In this document: one piece after another, positions 39,442 through 48,326 of the stretch
Numbering within the stretch: the first letter of the stretch is position 1
Layout: each line of letters starts with the position of its first letter
Assembly (NCBI RefSeq): GCF_008389435.1
Contig: NZ_VUYS01000016.1
Location: 20,366-84,365, forward strand
Source of the DNA: Candidatus Nitrosocosmicus agrestis
Lineage (GTDB): Archaea; Thermoproteota; Nitrososphaeria; Nitrososphaerales; Nitrososphaeraceae
Length of the DNA stretch: 64,000 nucleotides
Reading direction: 5' to 3'
The notes under the pieces: generated by a model
Database searches by the model: none
Told to the model about the DNA's origin: nothing
What the model saw: only the letters and a program-made list of their open reading frames with translations
Position numbers and translations under genes: made by a program

Positions 39442-40377
39442 ATGGAAATAATAACAGATGAACCACAAAAACCAAAAAGCGGTCGTGACCAGAGAAATAA
39501 GGGAGCTAAAATGGATCCGAGTCTATGGATTATTGTACCAATGGAGAACCCTTCTGATAAGTGGAAGATCACTGATGGGAACAAAAATGTGGCTGATATG
39601 TTTGATACAAAAGATGATGCATTACAATTCAAGAAATGGCTTGAATGGTCCGTAATTACTGGTCATGGAAATTCTCAATCAGAATCCAATATAGCATTAA
39701 AGTATGTTGCTAAAGCTGGAGGGCAAGTGGCAAAGAAATTTACTAAACCAGATTTCTCTGTCCATGATGGTAAGGACCGAAATAGTATCTATGAAGACCA
39801 TAGAATATTCTCTGCTACTAATGCTCAATTAGCACTATACGTGCATCCCAAATTCGGTAAGAAAGATCAAATCGTGATCAAGGCTTTATCTGGTGAACAT
39901 GGTTCCAAGCCAACTACAAGGGGAAGATGTTATTGTGTAGGGCTTGAAGTAGATCCAAAAGGTGAGACTAAATTTTACCTTGCAAAGGAAACGGACCATC
40001 CAACTACTCCTAGAATGGAGGGACAAAGAAAGATTGCCTTTGTTGGTAAACTGCCTGACCTAAACGATAAGACATTCGGTATGAGAGTTAACCATTATGT
40101 AGACAAAAACGGAAATACGATAGGAGAGTTAGACGTTGACTTATCAGTACTGGATACTCCAATAGACCAATTAGAAGAAGCTCCAAACAAATGGCAAAAT
40201 GGTTTCACATTTTTAGATGATGGAAAGTGGCACAAAGGTACCAATCAAATTACTGAAAACAGTGGTGTAACTTATGGTGGAGACAAACTGGGATTCTATG
40301 TTCGAATGGATGAAGTAGGAAAAGGAGATTGTCAGTGTAACTTCTGTCAAGCGGTAGAAATTGAACCTCCCAACTAA
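39442..40377 (+). CDS. Hypothetical protein with DUF2188-like N-terminus and jelly-roll-like body
   Basis: A 311-residue soluble protein. Residues about 29-70 (LWIIVPMENPSDKWKITDGN, then DTKDDALQFKKWLEW) resemble the small DUF2188 unit. The large remaining part is rich in beta strands with GRCYCVGLEV, KFYLAKETDHPTT, FGMRVNHYVDKNGNTIGEL and DGKWHKGTNQ, reminiscent of a lectin/glucanase (concanavalin-type) sandwich. A C-terminal CQCNFC could bind metal. No signal peptide. Function unknown; fold suggestion is weak. Confidence 0.7.
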   Translation: MEIITDEPQKPKSGRDQRNKGAKMDPSLWIIVPMENPSDKWKITDGNKNVADMFDTKDDALQFKKWLEWSVITGHGNSQSESNIALKYVAKAGGQVAKKFTKPDFSVHDGKDRNSIYEDHRIFSATNAQLALYVHPKFGKKDQIVIKALSGEHGSKPTTRGRCYCVGLEVDPKGETKFYLAKETDHPTTPRMEGQRKIAFVGKLPDLNDKTFGMRVNHYVDKNGNTIGELDVDLSVLDTPIDQLEEAPNKWQNGFTFLDDGKWHKGTNQITENSGVTYGGDKLGFYVRMDEVGKGDCQCNFCQAVEIEPPN

Positions 40378-40729
40378 GCTTTTGTGAGGATAAAAACAAA
40401 TAGATATTTAAATTGACATTCTTACACACATTTCCATTTTTCATTTTTCATAAATGCCAAATTACATTGTAAAACCTATGTATTTGGATAATTTATACTA
40501 AAATTACAATATGTATTATCAGAACTTGTACGTTTTAAAAATAAATCCTTCAGAAAAATATTTTTCAATGTCTCGTGCTATGAGATTCAGTTGGTTTGAT
40601 TAAACTATTTGCTATTATTGCACTATGTGAGTTCGGTTAGATTCTTTGAATAATGTTAATAATGTATATTTCAAGTACTCTTTGTATTTATAACGGCTCT
40701 TTCAGATTGTATTACGGATATTTGGAAAA

Positions 40730-40782
40730 TGGAATCTATCCAGCCTTGAACTATATCCCCACGCACCCAGACTGTTACTAAT
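40730..40782 (+). repeat. Dispersed intergenic repeat, copy 12
   Basis: GGAATCTATCCAGCCTTG, AACTATATCCCCACGCACCC and AGACTGTTACTAATC. Lies about 190 bp upstream of a curlin-like gene, as copy 22 does. Confidence 0.7.
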
Positions 40783-40890
40783 CATTATGTCAAGTCCTAT
40801 TGCTATTAAGCACTAATATTTGCAGTCAGATAATGGAATTCTTAATTTTATTGGATGAGATAGATCCCTGCTAGTTTTGGATTTAATAGT

Positions 40891-40970
40891 ATAATTCTAA
40901 AACTGCTAGAATATTAGAGTATTGCACCTAGTTAGCAAATGCAATATATTTTTTCTATTATAGCAAATAT
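40891..40970 (+). promoter_or_regulatory. Shared upstream block, copy A
   Basis: ATAATTCTAAAACTGCTAGA, ATATTAGAGTATTGCACCTA, GTTAGCAAATGC and a TATA region, nearly the same as upstream of 60160 and, for the first 45 nt, of 50301. Probably a common promoter/operator. Confidence 0.6.
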
Positions 40971-41402
40971 ATGAATAAAACAAATATTCACAACAAGAAA
41001 TACTTAATTTCAGCATCAATCGCAATGGTGGTCGCGTTAGCACTTATCTCAAGTCCCCTAGTGGCTATGGATGACGCCTTTGCAACGCATAAGAAAGCAA
41101 ATAAAGCAAAACAGTCTATATCACAATCGCAGTCATCAAATCAAAATGCTGGGTGTGTCTCTGGTGGAACAACATTTCTCTCATGCAGTAATCTAAGCTT
41201 CCAACATCAAAAAAATACTGGTAGCAACGCATTAGCTCAAAGTGGTCAAGGCGGCAACTTTGCAGACCAAAGCATCAGCCAATCACAATCCTCAAGCCAA
41301 ACAAGCAATGTAGTTTCTGGTGGAAATACAATAGGCTCTGGTAACAATATCAACGTCCAAAACCAGGAAAACTCTGGTAGCAATGCAGCAGCACAGAGCT
41401 AA
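40971..41402 (+). CDS. Secreted curlin-like repeat protein
   Basis: A 143-residue protein with a signal peptide ending DDAFA (about 1-39). It has two repeat units, each with a Q-S-Q-S-S-x-Q motif, a VSGG turn and a second half such as INVQNQENSGSNAAAQS. The spacing S-x-S-Q-S/Q-x-G-x-N-x-A-x-x-Q resembles curlin repeats that build amyloid fibres (CsgA type), where each repeat forms a beta-arch. The first unit has a Cys pair (GCVSGGTTFLSC). Nearly identical to the protein at 60160, longer relative at 46267, dead remnant at 21273. A role in an extracellular fibre or matrix is inference. Preceded by a TATA box and the shared upstream block. Confidence 0.75.
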   Translation: MNKTNIHNKKYLISASIAMVVALALISSPLVAMDDAFATHKKANKAKQSISQSQSSNQNAGCVSGGTTFLSCSNLSFQHQKNTGSNALAQSGQGGNFADQSISQSQSSSQTSNVVSGGNTIGSGNNINVQNQENSGSNAAAQS

Positions 41403-41424
41403 ATAACCATATCTTTCTGTAATC

Positions 41425-41431
41425 TTTTTTT
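41425..41431 (+). terminator. Oligo-T terminator
   Basis: Seven T about 22 nt after the stop of the curlin-like gene, followed by more T-rich sequence. Confidence 0.4.
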
Positions 41432-41638
41432 GATTTTTGGTATTATTTTTTATTATTAAGTAATCTAAAGAAAATTCGAATTACGGATAAAATTGTAGTT
41501 CTCAATCCGTGACATGAAAGTCATTCAATTTCTTGTATCAAAAATATGCTGTTGATGTCTCGTTTCAAGAAAATCTATCAGTAATGGAAAAAAAACCCAT
41601 TTTGACAAAAATTGTTTAAATATTAGCTAACAATAACC

Positions 41639-42946
41639 ATGATATTGAAAAAGTACCATTCATTAATTAAAAATTTTGCAGTCCTGTCTATCACAGCAAT
41701 GATTTTTTCAACTACTATTTATTCTCAATCTTTTAATAACAATGTGTCAGCCCAAAGTCAGAAAGAGAGTAACCTGCAATCATCATCATCATTATCGTCA
41801 TCACCTTCTAATAAATCTGAAGAAACAACTAATCTTTCAAAAGTTATTTTGGATAAATACAAACCAAGAGTTTTAGAGCATCTATTTAGTAATGAGACCA
41901 TTGCCAATACTATTTCTAATTCTTCTATACCCGCATCAATTGTAGTGGGGATTATTACTCCAAATGGCACACAAGTATCCGCATATGGTAATATTTCCAA
42001 AGATAATCCTACACCAGTAGACGGAAACACAGCATTTGACATTGCCTCAGTAACAAAAACATTTGTTGCTACTGTTTTGGCTGATTTAGTCCATCAAGGC
42101 GTTGTGAAATTAAGTGATCCATTGGAAATGTATCTTCCATCCAATGTAACAGTTCCTTCATATAATGGGTACAAGATCACATTAGGCGATCTAGCTACAC
42201 ATAGTTCTGGATTACCATACCAACCTACGGGATGGATAAAGAACAAACACTACACAACCCCACAAATTTATGAATTTCTGTCTAATTCTAAGTTTGAAGA
42301 TGAACCAGGAACGGTGGCCAAATATTCTAATTTAGGAATGGGCATGGTTGGACATGCAATGTCATTGAAGATGGGTGTTAGTCTAGGGCAGCTCATAGAG
42401 GACAGAATTTTGAAGGTACTAGGGATGAATAGTACTGGAATTGGAATGAATGCAACAGGAGTATCTATACCAGAAAATATTAAATCAAAGTTTGCAATAG
42501 GTCATATTGCTGGAAACGAAAGCGAATTGATGTTCTTACCCCAGGAAGTTCAAGGAGCTGGTGCAATATACTCTACTGTTAATGATCTGCTAAAGTATGT
42601 ATCAGCTAACCTCGGATTAATTGATACAAAGATCAACCCTGCTATGGAAGAAACTCACGCCATCAGATATCCATTCTACGAATTACAAGTTCCATTTCCA
42701 GATCCCTCCGGAAATGAATCAACACCCTATGCTTACGAAGGCTTGTCATGGTTTAGTACTACTAATTTAGGAACTCAGGTAGTCTGGCATAATGGAGGAA
42801 TAGATGGTTATAGCTCATTTGTTGGATTTAACCCGTCAAAACAAATAGGCTTGGTAATACTATGTAGTTGTCATTTCAGTGATGTGCCCCCTATAGAAAT
42901 GTTACAAATTGCTATACCTTTCCTTCTTTATTATCCTGACCTTTAA
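41639..42946 (+). CDS. Secreted class C beta-lactamase-family serine hydrolase
   Basis: A 435-residue protein with signal peptide (about 8-35) and a Ser-rich linker. Catalytic motifs of the beta-lactamase/PBP fold are all present: S-x-x-K as SVTK (in DIASVTKTFVATVLADL), Y-x-N as YSN (KYSNLGMGMVGH) and H-x-G as HNGG (VVWHNGGIDGYSSF). The intermediate HSSGLPY motif is typical of the class C/esterase EstB group. These enzymes act on D-amino-acid peptides or esters; an archaeon without murein more likely uses it as an esterase/peptidase (inference). It starts 237 bp after the curlin-like gene. Confidence 0.88.
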   Translation: MILKKYHSLIKNFAVLSITAMIFSTTIYSQSFNNNVSAQSQKESNLQSSSSLSSSPSNKSEETTNLSKVILDKYKPRVLEHLFSNETIANTISNSSIPASIVVGIITPNGTQVSAYGNISKDNPTPVDGNTAFDIASVTKTFVATVLADLVHQGVVKLSDPLEMYLPSNVTVPSYNGYKITLGDLATHSSGLPYQPTGWIKNKHYTTPQIYEFLSNSKFEDEPGTVAKYSNLGMGMVGHAMSLKMGVSLGQLIEDRILKVLGMNSTGIGMNATGVSIPENIKSKFAIGHIAGNESELMFLPQEVQGAGAIYSTVNDLLKYVSANLGLIDTKINPAMEETHAIRYPFYELQVPFPDPSGNESTPYAYEGLSWFSTTNLGTQVVWHNGGIDGYSSFVGFNPSKQIGLVILCSCHFSDVPPIEMLQIAIPFLLYYPDL

Positions 42947-42949
42947 AAA

Positions 42950-42956
42950 TTTTTTT
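42950..42956 (+). terminator. Oligo-T terminator
   Basis: Seven T begin four bases after the stop of the serine hydrolase gene. Confidence 0.45.
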
Positions 42957-43232
42957 CATCTTTTGGCTCAAAGAACTTGTAGACGACTCGTGGAAGAATT
43001 TATTTACTTTAGGATTGCCACTACATGGTCAGATTATTATAGAACTCTGCTATCACCAGGAACAACCTAATCGAGGTTAGGTATGTCATTTCTATTCTAT
43101 TAAAATATCATTTCGATATAGAAAAAGATATTAAATTTATAAGAAATTCTTTATTGACTTGCTAAATACCTGTGATTGGTAAAATAAGATCAGCCCAAAA
43201 AATAGAAAAATTTATGGAATCTTGACTTTTAT

Positions 43233-43490
43233 TTATTTACAGGAACCATGATTCCAACCTTTCTTGTATGCCGCTACTTCTTGCTTTGTATCAGCCATTG
43301 GATAGTATTTTTTACAATGATCATGATCATACCAGCCTTGTTGACACATTTGTATCAAATCTGGACTCTTATATTGTTGTTCACACCAGTGTGAAGCAGC
43401 CTCTACAGGTTGAATATTTATTATTGATGGAGTAAAGGCCAATGATGTTACGACAATTGCTATCGCAATCAATTTTGTTGTAATCTTCAT
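43233..43490 (-). CDS. Small secreted Cys protein, divergent from a CHRD gene
   Basis: An 85-residue protein, signal peptide ending PVEAA (about 1-32). The mature part SHWCEQQYKSPDLIQMCQQG, then WYDHDHCKKY and a terminal GWNHGSCK has four Cys in two probable disulfides. Very similar to 57531 (same ASHWCE start and W-x-DHDHC motif); more distant to 26770. As at 57531, it is divergent from a CHRD-domain gene with about 150 bp between. The pair is a duplicated module. Function unknown; the His/Cys-rich DHDHC motif could bind metal. Confidence 0.78.
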   Translation of the reverse strand: MKITTKLIAIAIVVTSLAFTPSIINIQPVEAASHWCEQQYKSPDLIQMCQQGWYDHDHCKKYYPMADTKQEVAAYKKGWNHGSCK

Positions 43491-43606
43491 TGCTATTGTT
43501 GAATTTGACTAATATAAAAATATTTTAATAATTACTAATCTTTGAAACTATTGTTTATTTAATCATTTTTTGCAAGTTTTTTGGTTAAGAATGACACATC
43601 ATATCA

Positions 43607-43620
43607 AATATGTTATATAC
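43607..43620 (+). promoter_or_regulatory. TATA region of CHRD gene, conserved with the 57939 copy
   Basis: TATCAAATATGTTATATACC in this area matches TATCAAATATATTATATACT upstream of 57939, so the promoter was duplicated together with the gene pair. Confidence 0.6.
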
Positions 43621-43641
43621 CGCCATTGTAATTGTTAAATA

Positions 43642-44151
43642 ATGAAAATCAGCAATCAAATAAGTAGGTTATTGGTATTGGCTATGACATTAGCAATAGC
43701 TGGAATAACGATGGTATCAACAAGCCTCCCTCCATCTACGGTATTTGCAAACATCTATTTTGTAACTAACATGACTGGACAAGAAGAGGTTCCACCAGTC
43801 GACACCCAAGCTGTAGGTGAAGCAATATTAACTCAGGATTTACCGCTAAATCAAACTATGCATTACTTTGTAAATGTCACTGGAATTCAGGGTGTAACAC
43901 AGGGGCATATACATAGTGGAGCTGAAGGAGAGAACGGTCCAATTGTTGTAACTCTGTTTAATTTTGATTCCCCTCAGAATGAGGTTCTTCAGTACAGCAA
44001 TTTTACCGCGAGTAACCTTGAAGGTCCAATGCAAGGAAAAACGATACAGGACTTGATAGGAGCAATGAAGAATGGTAGTACCTATATCAATGTTCATACC
44101 GAAAAAAATCCAAATGGAGAAATTAGAGGACAGCTAATGAATGTACCGTAA
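43642..44151 (+). CDS. Secreted CHRD-domain protein
   Basis: A 169-residue protein with signal peptide ending TVFA (about 1-35), then a single CHRD domain. The domain shows TNMTGQEEVPPVDTQAVGEA, GHIHSGAEGENGPIVVTLFN and a closing YINVHTEKNPNGEIRGQL. CHRD domains (chordin-like) occur in extracellular bacterial and archaeal proteins; the conserved histidines (HIHSG, NVHT) are a likely metal site. Partner of the divergent small Cys protein. Paralogue at 57939. Confidence 0.85.
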   Translation: MKISNQISRLLVLAMTLAIAGITMVSTSLPPSTVFANIYFVTNMTGQEEVPPVDTQAVGEAILTQDLPLNQTMHYFVNVTGIQGVTQGHIHSGAEGENGPIVVTLFNFDSPQNEVLQYSNFTASNLEGPMQGKTIQDLIGAMKNGSTYINVHTEKNPNGEIRGQLMNVP

Positions 44152-44674
44152 ACTACAACACATCTTCTTTCTCAAAATTTTAATAATTTTTTACGGTGAC
44201 AAAAGGGTTCATTTATTTTCAAATATAGGTATATTTTATCCTTAAACATCCTTGTTAAATAACCACTATATATTACAAGTACTTTGATTTATGACCTTGC
44301 AGTTCCAATTTTATTTGGAAATTTGTATAATGAAAATACTGAATAAAATTTTGCTTAAGACAAATAGAATTAGGAATAGACCATGTCTTTTATTTTTCAT
44401 CGAATCATCGCGGTATCTAGTATTAGAACCCTATTACCACCGGGAACTTTATCCCCACGCGGCCAAACTAAATGATACTTTATAGGTTAAATCAATATGA
44501 CTCGTTGATAGTGAAACCTATATTTAAGATCAAATTCTATTAACTTTTCAACCGTGTTTGAGGTTAAAACCTGGAGGATCTATCGTTTTATTTTATCTAA
44601 ATTGAATTTGGTCACACAGTAGGTAGGGGCTACGTTCTGGATTCACAAATATTATCAAAACACAAGATTGGATT
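44152..44674. other. Intergenic region
   Basis: Contains repeat copy 13. Open frame 44291-44485 reads through the repeat and is not a gene. Confidence 0.4.
44420..44490 (+). repeat. Dispersed intergenic repeat, copy 13 (near consensus)
   Basis: GTATTAGAACCCTATTACCA, GGGAACTTTATCCCCACGCG, GCCAAACTAAATGATACT, TATAGGTTAA. Confidence 0.75.
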
Positions 44675-45673
44675 CTACTGAATCGCCTCTCTTATGGATG
44701 TGGGAATATCATCAGCATTTCCTTCAGCTGTCACATTAATAGGGTTGAGACCTTGTCCTTTCAATAACTGAGATCCATTCATTGAAATTAGAAAATTTAC
44801 AAATGAAGTTGCTCCCTCGATATTCTTAACAGTATTGGGTATGGTAACTGCGAATTCAACTGGTTCTCCATAGATTGTTTTTTGACCCGATTGCAATGTG
44901 TAATTTGCACGCTTGTACAAATCAGAATAATTGGGATCTCCAAGATTAATCTCTTTGGGTAAAGTGATGTAGGGAAGACCTCTTGATATAGCCTCATGCT
45001 TGTATGCTATGACTGCATCCAATGTACCTGCTTCTAACACAGTCTTGAGAGTTTCTTCGGGAAATATTTGTTTAGGATTCCTATCTTCTCCAAATACTCT
45101 ATTCTTAATAGATGAATCATTGTAATAGGAATTTGCTAATTCGGCGGCAATAATTCCATAATATCCCTTTGGATCCAATTCAGGATCTGTTCTGCCAAAT
45201 TTAAAACCGTTCTGAGATACAACATCAAACCAAGGAATTTCACCTTTTCTTGCCTTCTCTAAATCGTCAAAGTGTGGACTATTGGACGAGTAAGCAATCA
45301 CAATTTCAGCGGATCCAAACTTTAAAAACCAGTCTACTATTGGAGGAGTTGTGTTCATTAGTTTTATCATTGGGACGCTGCCGGCACTAACAAACACATC
45401 AGGAGTTCTAAATCCATCTATAATCAAATTTGAAACTTGAACAGATCCTTTACCTTCTCCAACATAAGGATACCCTGATTCATTTTGAAATGCAGGTCCA
45501 ATTATATCTTCAAATATCTTTACAAGAGATCCTGCATACATCACAAAGACTTTATCTTGTTTATCAGTAAGTATAGTCCCTTTTGCAATTGGAAATCCCT
45601 CTAGCAAATGTGTCGAATATAATCCAATAATAACAAAGATTATCAATAATAAAGTATCATGCTTTAAGTTCAT
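44675..45673 (-). CDS. Tungstate/molybdate-type ABC substrate-binding protein (WtpA/ModA-like), orphan
   Basis: A 332-residue secreted protein if started at ATG 45673; an earlier ATG at 45703 sits too close to the TATA-like element. N-terminal signal/anchor (about 1-30). Motifs: VFMYAGSLVKIFEDIIGPAF (binding loop with Ser), YVGEGKGSVQVSNLI, DVFVSAGSVPM, KFGSAEIVIAYSSNSPHFDD, FKFGRTDPELDPKGYYGIIA and AYKHEA. These are characteristic of archaeal WtpA-type proteins, where the early Ser, the GSVQ/Ser, the TDPELDPKGY Asp/Glu and a Tyr hold the oxyanion. No WtpB/WtpC permease or ATPase genes are adjacent, so it must use components encoded elsewhere. Confidence 0.82.
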   Translation of the reverse strand: MNLKHDTLLLIIFVIIGLYSTHLLEGFPIAKGTILTDKQDKVFVMYAGSLVKIFEDIIGPAFQNESGYPYVGEGKGSVQVSNLIIDGFRTPDVFVSAGSVPMIKLMNTTPPIVDWFLKFGSAEIVIAYSSNSPHFDDLEKARKGEIPWFDVVSQNGFKFGRTDPELDPKGYYGIIAAELANSYYNDSSIKNRVFGEDRNPKQIFPEETLKTVLEAGTLDAVIAYKHEAISRGLPYITLPKEINLGDPNYSDLYKRANYTLQSGQKTIYGEPVEFAVTIPNTVKNIEGATSFVNFLISMNGSQLLKGQGLNPINVTAEGNADDIPTSIREAIQ

Positions 45674-46266
45674 CTCTAAATAATTATTCCCAATATTCAA
45701 CATATTAAATATATTAACAGCAGAAACTTGATCCTTAAGGATGAATTCGATGGAAATCCTGATCTTGGATTAGATTCCACTTTGAACATTGTCCCCCACA
45801 TGCTCAAACTAAATGATGCTCGACATGGTAATGATGTTGTGCGTCCCCCACATCAAAGTAATTTAATCAATGTCTACACTTCCATGCGAATTTTCTTTTA
45901 TTCTATTCAGACCAACATTGCAACGCAACCCACCCAGACTAATCCGGATTTATTCGCGCCATGTTCTGTTAATATTTGAAATTAGCCATCGAGTTCAATA
46001 AATTCTAATTTGAGATCTAAAATCTGGTATTTGATCGAAATGAGTTTGAAAGAGGTATGAGGTGTGTTGCATGTTGTCCAAATATTAACAATATTGATAG
46101 TGATTGATCATACCTCGGCCTTTACGCGTTAATAGTCGAGTATTAGCTTTGATATATGATACTCTAAAATTTAATGTACAAATTCAATATTACAAATACA
46201 CTATAAAATATTATATCTATTAATTATAGAGTTTAGTTTATATATTTTTTTAACTACATACAAACT
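45674..46266. other. Intergenic region
   Basis: Contains repeat copy 14 and, near 46233-46243, a TATA element (TTTATATATTT) about 28 nt before ATG 46267. Open frame 45728-45979 overlaps the repeat and is rejected. Confidence 0.45.
45769..45834 (+). repeat. Dispersed intergenic repeat, copy 14
   Basis: ATTAGATTCCACTTTG, AACATTGTCCCCCACATGC, TCAAACTAAATGATGCT, CATGGTAATGATG. Confidence 0.65.
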
Positions 46267-47211
46267 ATGAATAGCAGATTTAGTGTAAATAAAGCATTAA
46301 TTGCATCAACAGTTCTAGCAATTTCGTTCATACTTCTTGTGGGTCCAACCTTGCTGACCATGAACGTATTTGCTCAAGGCAATAAGGCTAATCAAGGAAT
46401 AGGCCAATCTCAATCTTCGACTCAATTAGGAGTTTGTGTATCTGGTGACGGCACTCTTTTTTCATGCAACAATCTAAATGCTCAAAGTCAAACAAATAGC
46501 GGAAACAACGCACTAGCTCAAAGCGGTGGGGGCGGAAAAAGCGGTGGTAATCAAGCCAATCAAGCAATAGGTCAATCTCAATCTTCAAACCAAAATGCAT
46601 TATGTGTTTCTGGAACAGGAACCTTTGTTTCATGCAACAACTTGAGTGCTCAAAGTCAAACAAACACCGGAAACAACGCAGCAGCTCAACAAGGTGGCAG
46701 TGGAGGTAAAGGTAAAAGCGGTGGTAATAGCATCAATCAAGGAATAGGCCAATCTCAATCTTCAAACCAAAAGAGTGGTGTAGTTTCTGGTGGTGATACT
46801 ACTGCTTCAGGTAATAACCTAAACTCCCAGAGTCAAACAAACACCGGAAACAACGCAGCAGCTCAACAAGGTGGCAGTGGAGGTAAAGGTAAAAGCGGTG
46901 GTAATAGCATCAATCAAGGAATAGGCCAATCTCAATCTTCAAACCAAAAGAGTGGTGTAGTTTCTGGTGGTGATACTACTGCTTCAGGTAATAACGTTAA
47001 TGATCAAAGTCAAACAAACACCGGAAACAACGCAGCAGCTCAACAAGGAAGTGGAAAAGGTGGTAATAGCATCAATCAAGGAATAGGCCAATCTCAATCT
47101 TCAAACCAAAAGAGTGGTGTAGTTTCTGGTGGTGATACTACTGCTTCAGGTAATAACGTTAATGATCAAAGCCAAACAAACACCGGAAACAACGCAGCAG
47201 CTCAACAATAA
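46267..47211 (+). CDS. Long secreted curlin-like repeat protein
   Basis: A 314-residue protein with signal peptide ending NVFA (about 1-37). About six imperfect repeats of 45-50 residues follow. Each has (N)QGIGQSQSSNQ, a VSGG/VSGD turn, and a second arm (N)(D/S)QSQTNTGNNAAAQQ, separated by Gly/Lys-rich hinges. The first two units have a Cys pair (CVSGDGTLFSC; CVSGTGTFVSC); the later ones replace it with VVSGGDTTASG. The Q-x-Q-x-N-x-GNNAA-x-Q periodicity resembles curlin amyloid repeats. Related to the shorter 40971 and 60160 proteins. A fibre or matrix subunit is the best inference; a nucleator homologue is not seen. Confidence 0.75.
   Translation: MNSRFSVNKALIASTVLAISFILLVGPTLLTMNVFAQGNKANQGIGQSQSSTQLGVCVSGDGTLFSCNNLNAQSQTNSGNNALAQSGGGGKSGGNQANQAIGQSQSSNQNALCVSGTGTFVSCNNLSAQSQTNTGNNAAAQQGGSGGKGKSGGNSINQGIGQSQSSNQKSGVVSGGDTTASGNNLNSQSQTNTGNNAAAQQGGSGGKGKSGGNSINQGIGQSQSSNQKSGVVSGGDTTASGNNVNDQSQTNTGNNAAAQQGSGKGGNSINQGIGQSQSSNQKSGVVSGGDTTASGNNVNDQSQTNTGNNAAAQQ
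46700..47208 (+). repeat. Internal near-identical ~135-141 bp repeats of the 46267 gene
   Basis: Segments starting at AATAGCATCAATCAAGGAAT occur three times (near 46726, 46906 and 47068) with almost identical DNA, so recombination between units could change the length in frame. Confidence 0.85.
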
Positions 47212-47215
47212 TTTA

Positions 47216-47223
47216 TTTTTTTT
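47216..47223 (+). terminator. Oligo-T terminator
   Basis: Eight T a few bases after the stop of the 46267 gene. Confidence 0.5.
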
Positions 47224-47857
47224 CCTAAATTAATAATTTTAGTTTCTTAATTTATTATTAACAATAGTTCTTGGTTATCAAAATTTAATTTTGTGTCTGT
47301 TTGCATTTTGTTCTAAATATTTGCCATACATGTGAATCAAAATCAGCCATAAAGATATTTTTGCTATTTTAATATTAAATTATACATATACATATATCAC
47401 ATCTCTTAAGTCAATTTAGAAATACGTTTACAGATTAAGAAAATTGATATTCATTTTGTGATACCTTTGAATTAGTAATTTCAAGTATGTATATTGCGTA
47501 ATTCAAGAAAAAGATAATCAGTTCCCATATTATCTTCAATTTTTGAATTGTTAAGGCAGGTAAAATGGCCGAAAATATGATAGGTCATCATAAAAAGAAA
47601 TCTAAATCATTGTCAAACAATCATGCAAATTCAAAATCGATTAAATCATTTTAGATCTGTTTTTTTTAATAAATCATCTTTTTGTAGTAATAACAGCTGC
47701 CAACTTTGGCATTCATCTCTTCCGACCCTTCATATGCTCCAGATATGCATCTAGATTTTTCATAAGGTTCATTAAAATCGGAATTCTCTAACCCGCTCAC
47801 ATGACAGTGTGAACATTACTCCTCAGTCGAATTGCAATTTAATGGTAATTATGTTAT
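47224..47857. other. Intergenic region with possible micro-ORFs
   Basis: AT-rich. A 29-codon basic open frame (ATG 47565 to TAG 47652-47654, starting MAENMIGHHKKKSKS) with an AAGGCAGG upstream is possible but too short to call. A better small open frame on the minus strand is listed separately. Confidence 0.35.
47666..47800 (-). CDS. Possible 44-residue protein
   Basis: The frame reads, from GTG, MSGLENSDFNEPYEKSR then CISGAYEGSEEM and NAKVGSCYYYKK before TAA at 47666. Composition is protein-like (no runs of Ile/Lys/Asn, two Cys). Just upstream the same frame reads CSHCHV immediately after a TAA, which suggests a longer Cys-rich protein disturbed by a small deletion, or a GTG start. A GAGGAG lies before it. 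No family recognised. Confidence 0.3.
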   Translation of the reverse strand: MSGLENSDFNEPYEKSRCISGAYEGSEEMNAKVGSCYYYKKMIY

Positions 47858-48052
47858 ATGGAATCTAAATTACATTACATTCCTTTTTTTATACTTTTAT
47901 CAGAGACTGTAACTATGAAAAGAGTAATATCTCGAAAATCCCGCTTAATGGAACATCAGTTAGCCGCGCATAACTCCAAATTGGCAAAAAAGTATAACCA
48001 AAGTAGGTTAGTTTATCTTCTTGATCCAGAAATGACAAATCTTGTAGTGTAG
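47858..48052 (+). CDS. Small basic protein upstream of the zinc-finger gene
   Basis: Open frame of 64 codons; a start at the internal ATG (MKRVISRKSRLMEHQLAAHN) giving about 45 residues is more protein-like than the hydrophobic beginning. Its TAG at 48050-48052 directly abuts the GTG of the next small gene, which hints at a two-gene unit. No family recognised. Confidence 0.35.
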   Translation: MESKLHYIPFFILLSETVTMKRVISRKSRLMEHQLAAHNSKLAKKYNQSRLVYLLDPEMTNLVV

Positions 48053-48223
48053 GTGAACTGCGTGAAGTCTATCAACCTTAATCGCTGTATATATGATGGC
48101 TGTTTGACTAAACCAACAGCACGATGTCTTTGTTGCTCAAAATTATATTGTTATGCACATCTAAAGTCATGTCTTCGCCATCACCTAAATGAGATCGAAA
48201 TCATCAATCCTTTAAAAAATTAG
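48053..48223 (+). CDS. 56-residue zinc-finger protein (AN1/B-box-like)
   Basis: A short gene starting GTG 48053 (alternative GTG 48062) and ending TAG 48221-48223. It reads NRCIYDGCLTKPTARC, LCCSKLYCYAHLKSCLRHH and LNEIEI. The ligand pattern C-x4-C-x7-C-x1-2-C-x4-C-x2-H-x6-H resembles AN1 and B-box zinc fingers, which bind two Zn ions and mediate protein contacts. Archaeal AN1-like proteins are known but poorly characterised. It follows the small basic open frame with no gap. Function unknown. Confidence 0.6.
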   Translation: MNCVKSINLNRCIYDGCLTKPTARCLCCSKLYCYAHLKSCLRHHLNEIEIINPLKN

Positions 48224-48326
48224 ATGAGGGCTAGATCATGCAAGAAGTATATCATCTTTTGAATTAAGGCAATTTAAAGGAATAATAATTTATCAACAAA
48301 TTATTTACCTATAAATTACAAAAAAA

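Noticed and set aside
45728-45979. 83-codon open frame
   Set aside because: It runs through a dispersed repeat copy, so the open frame is incidental.
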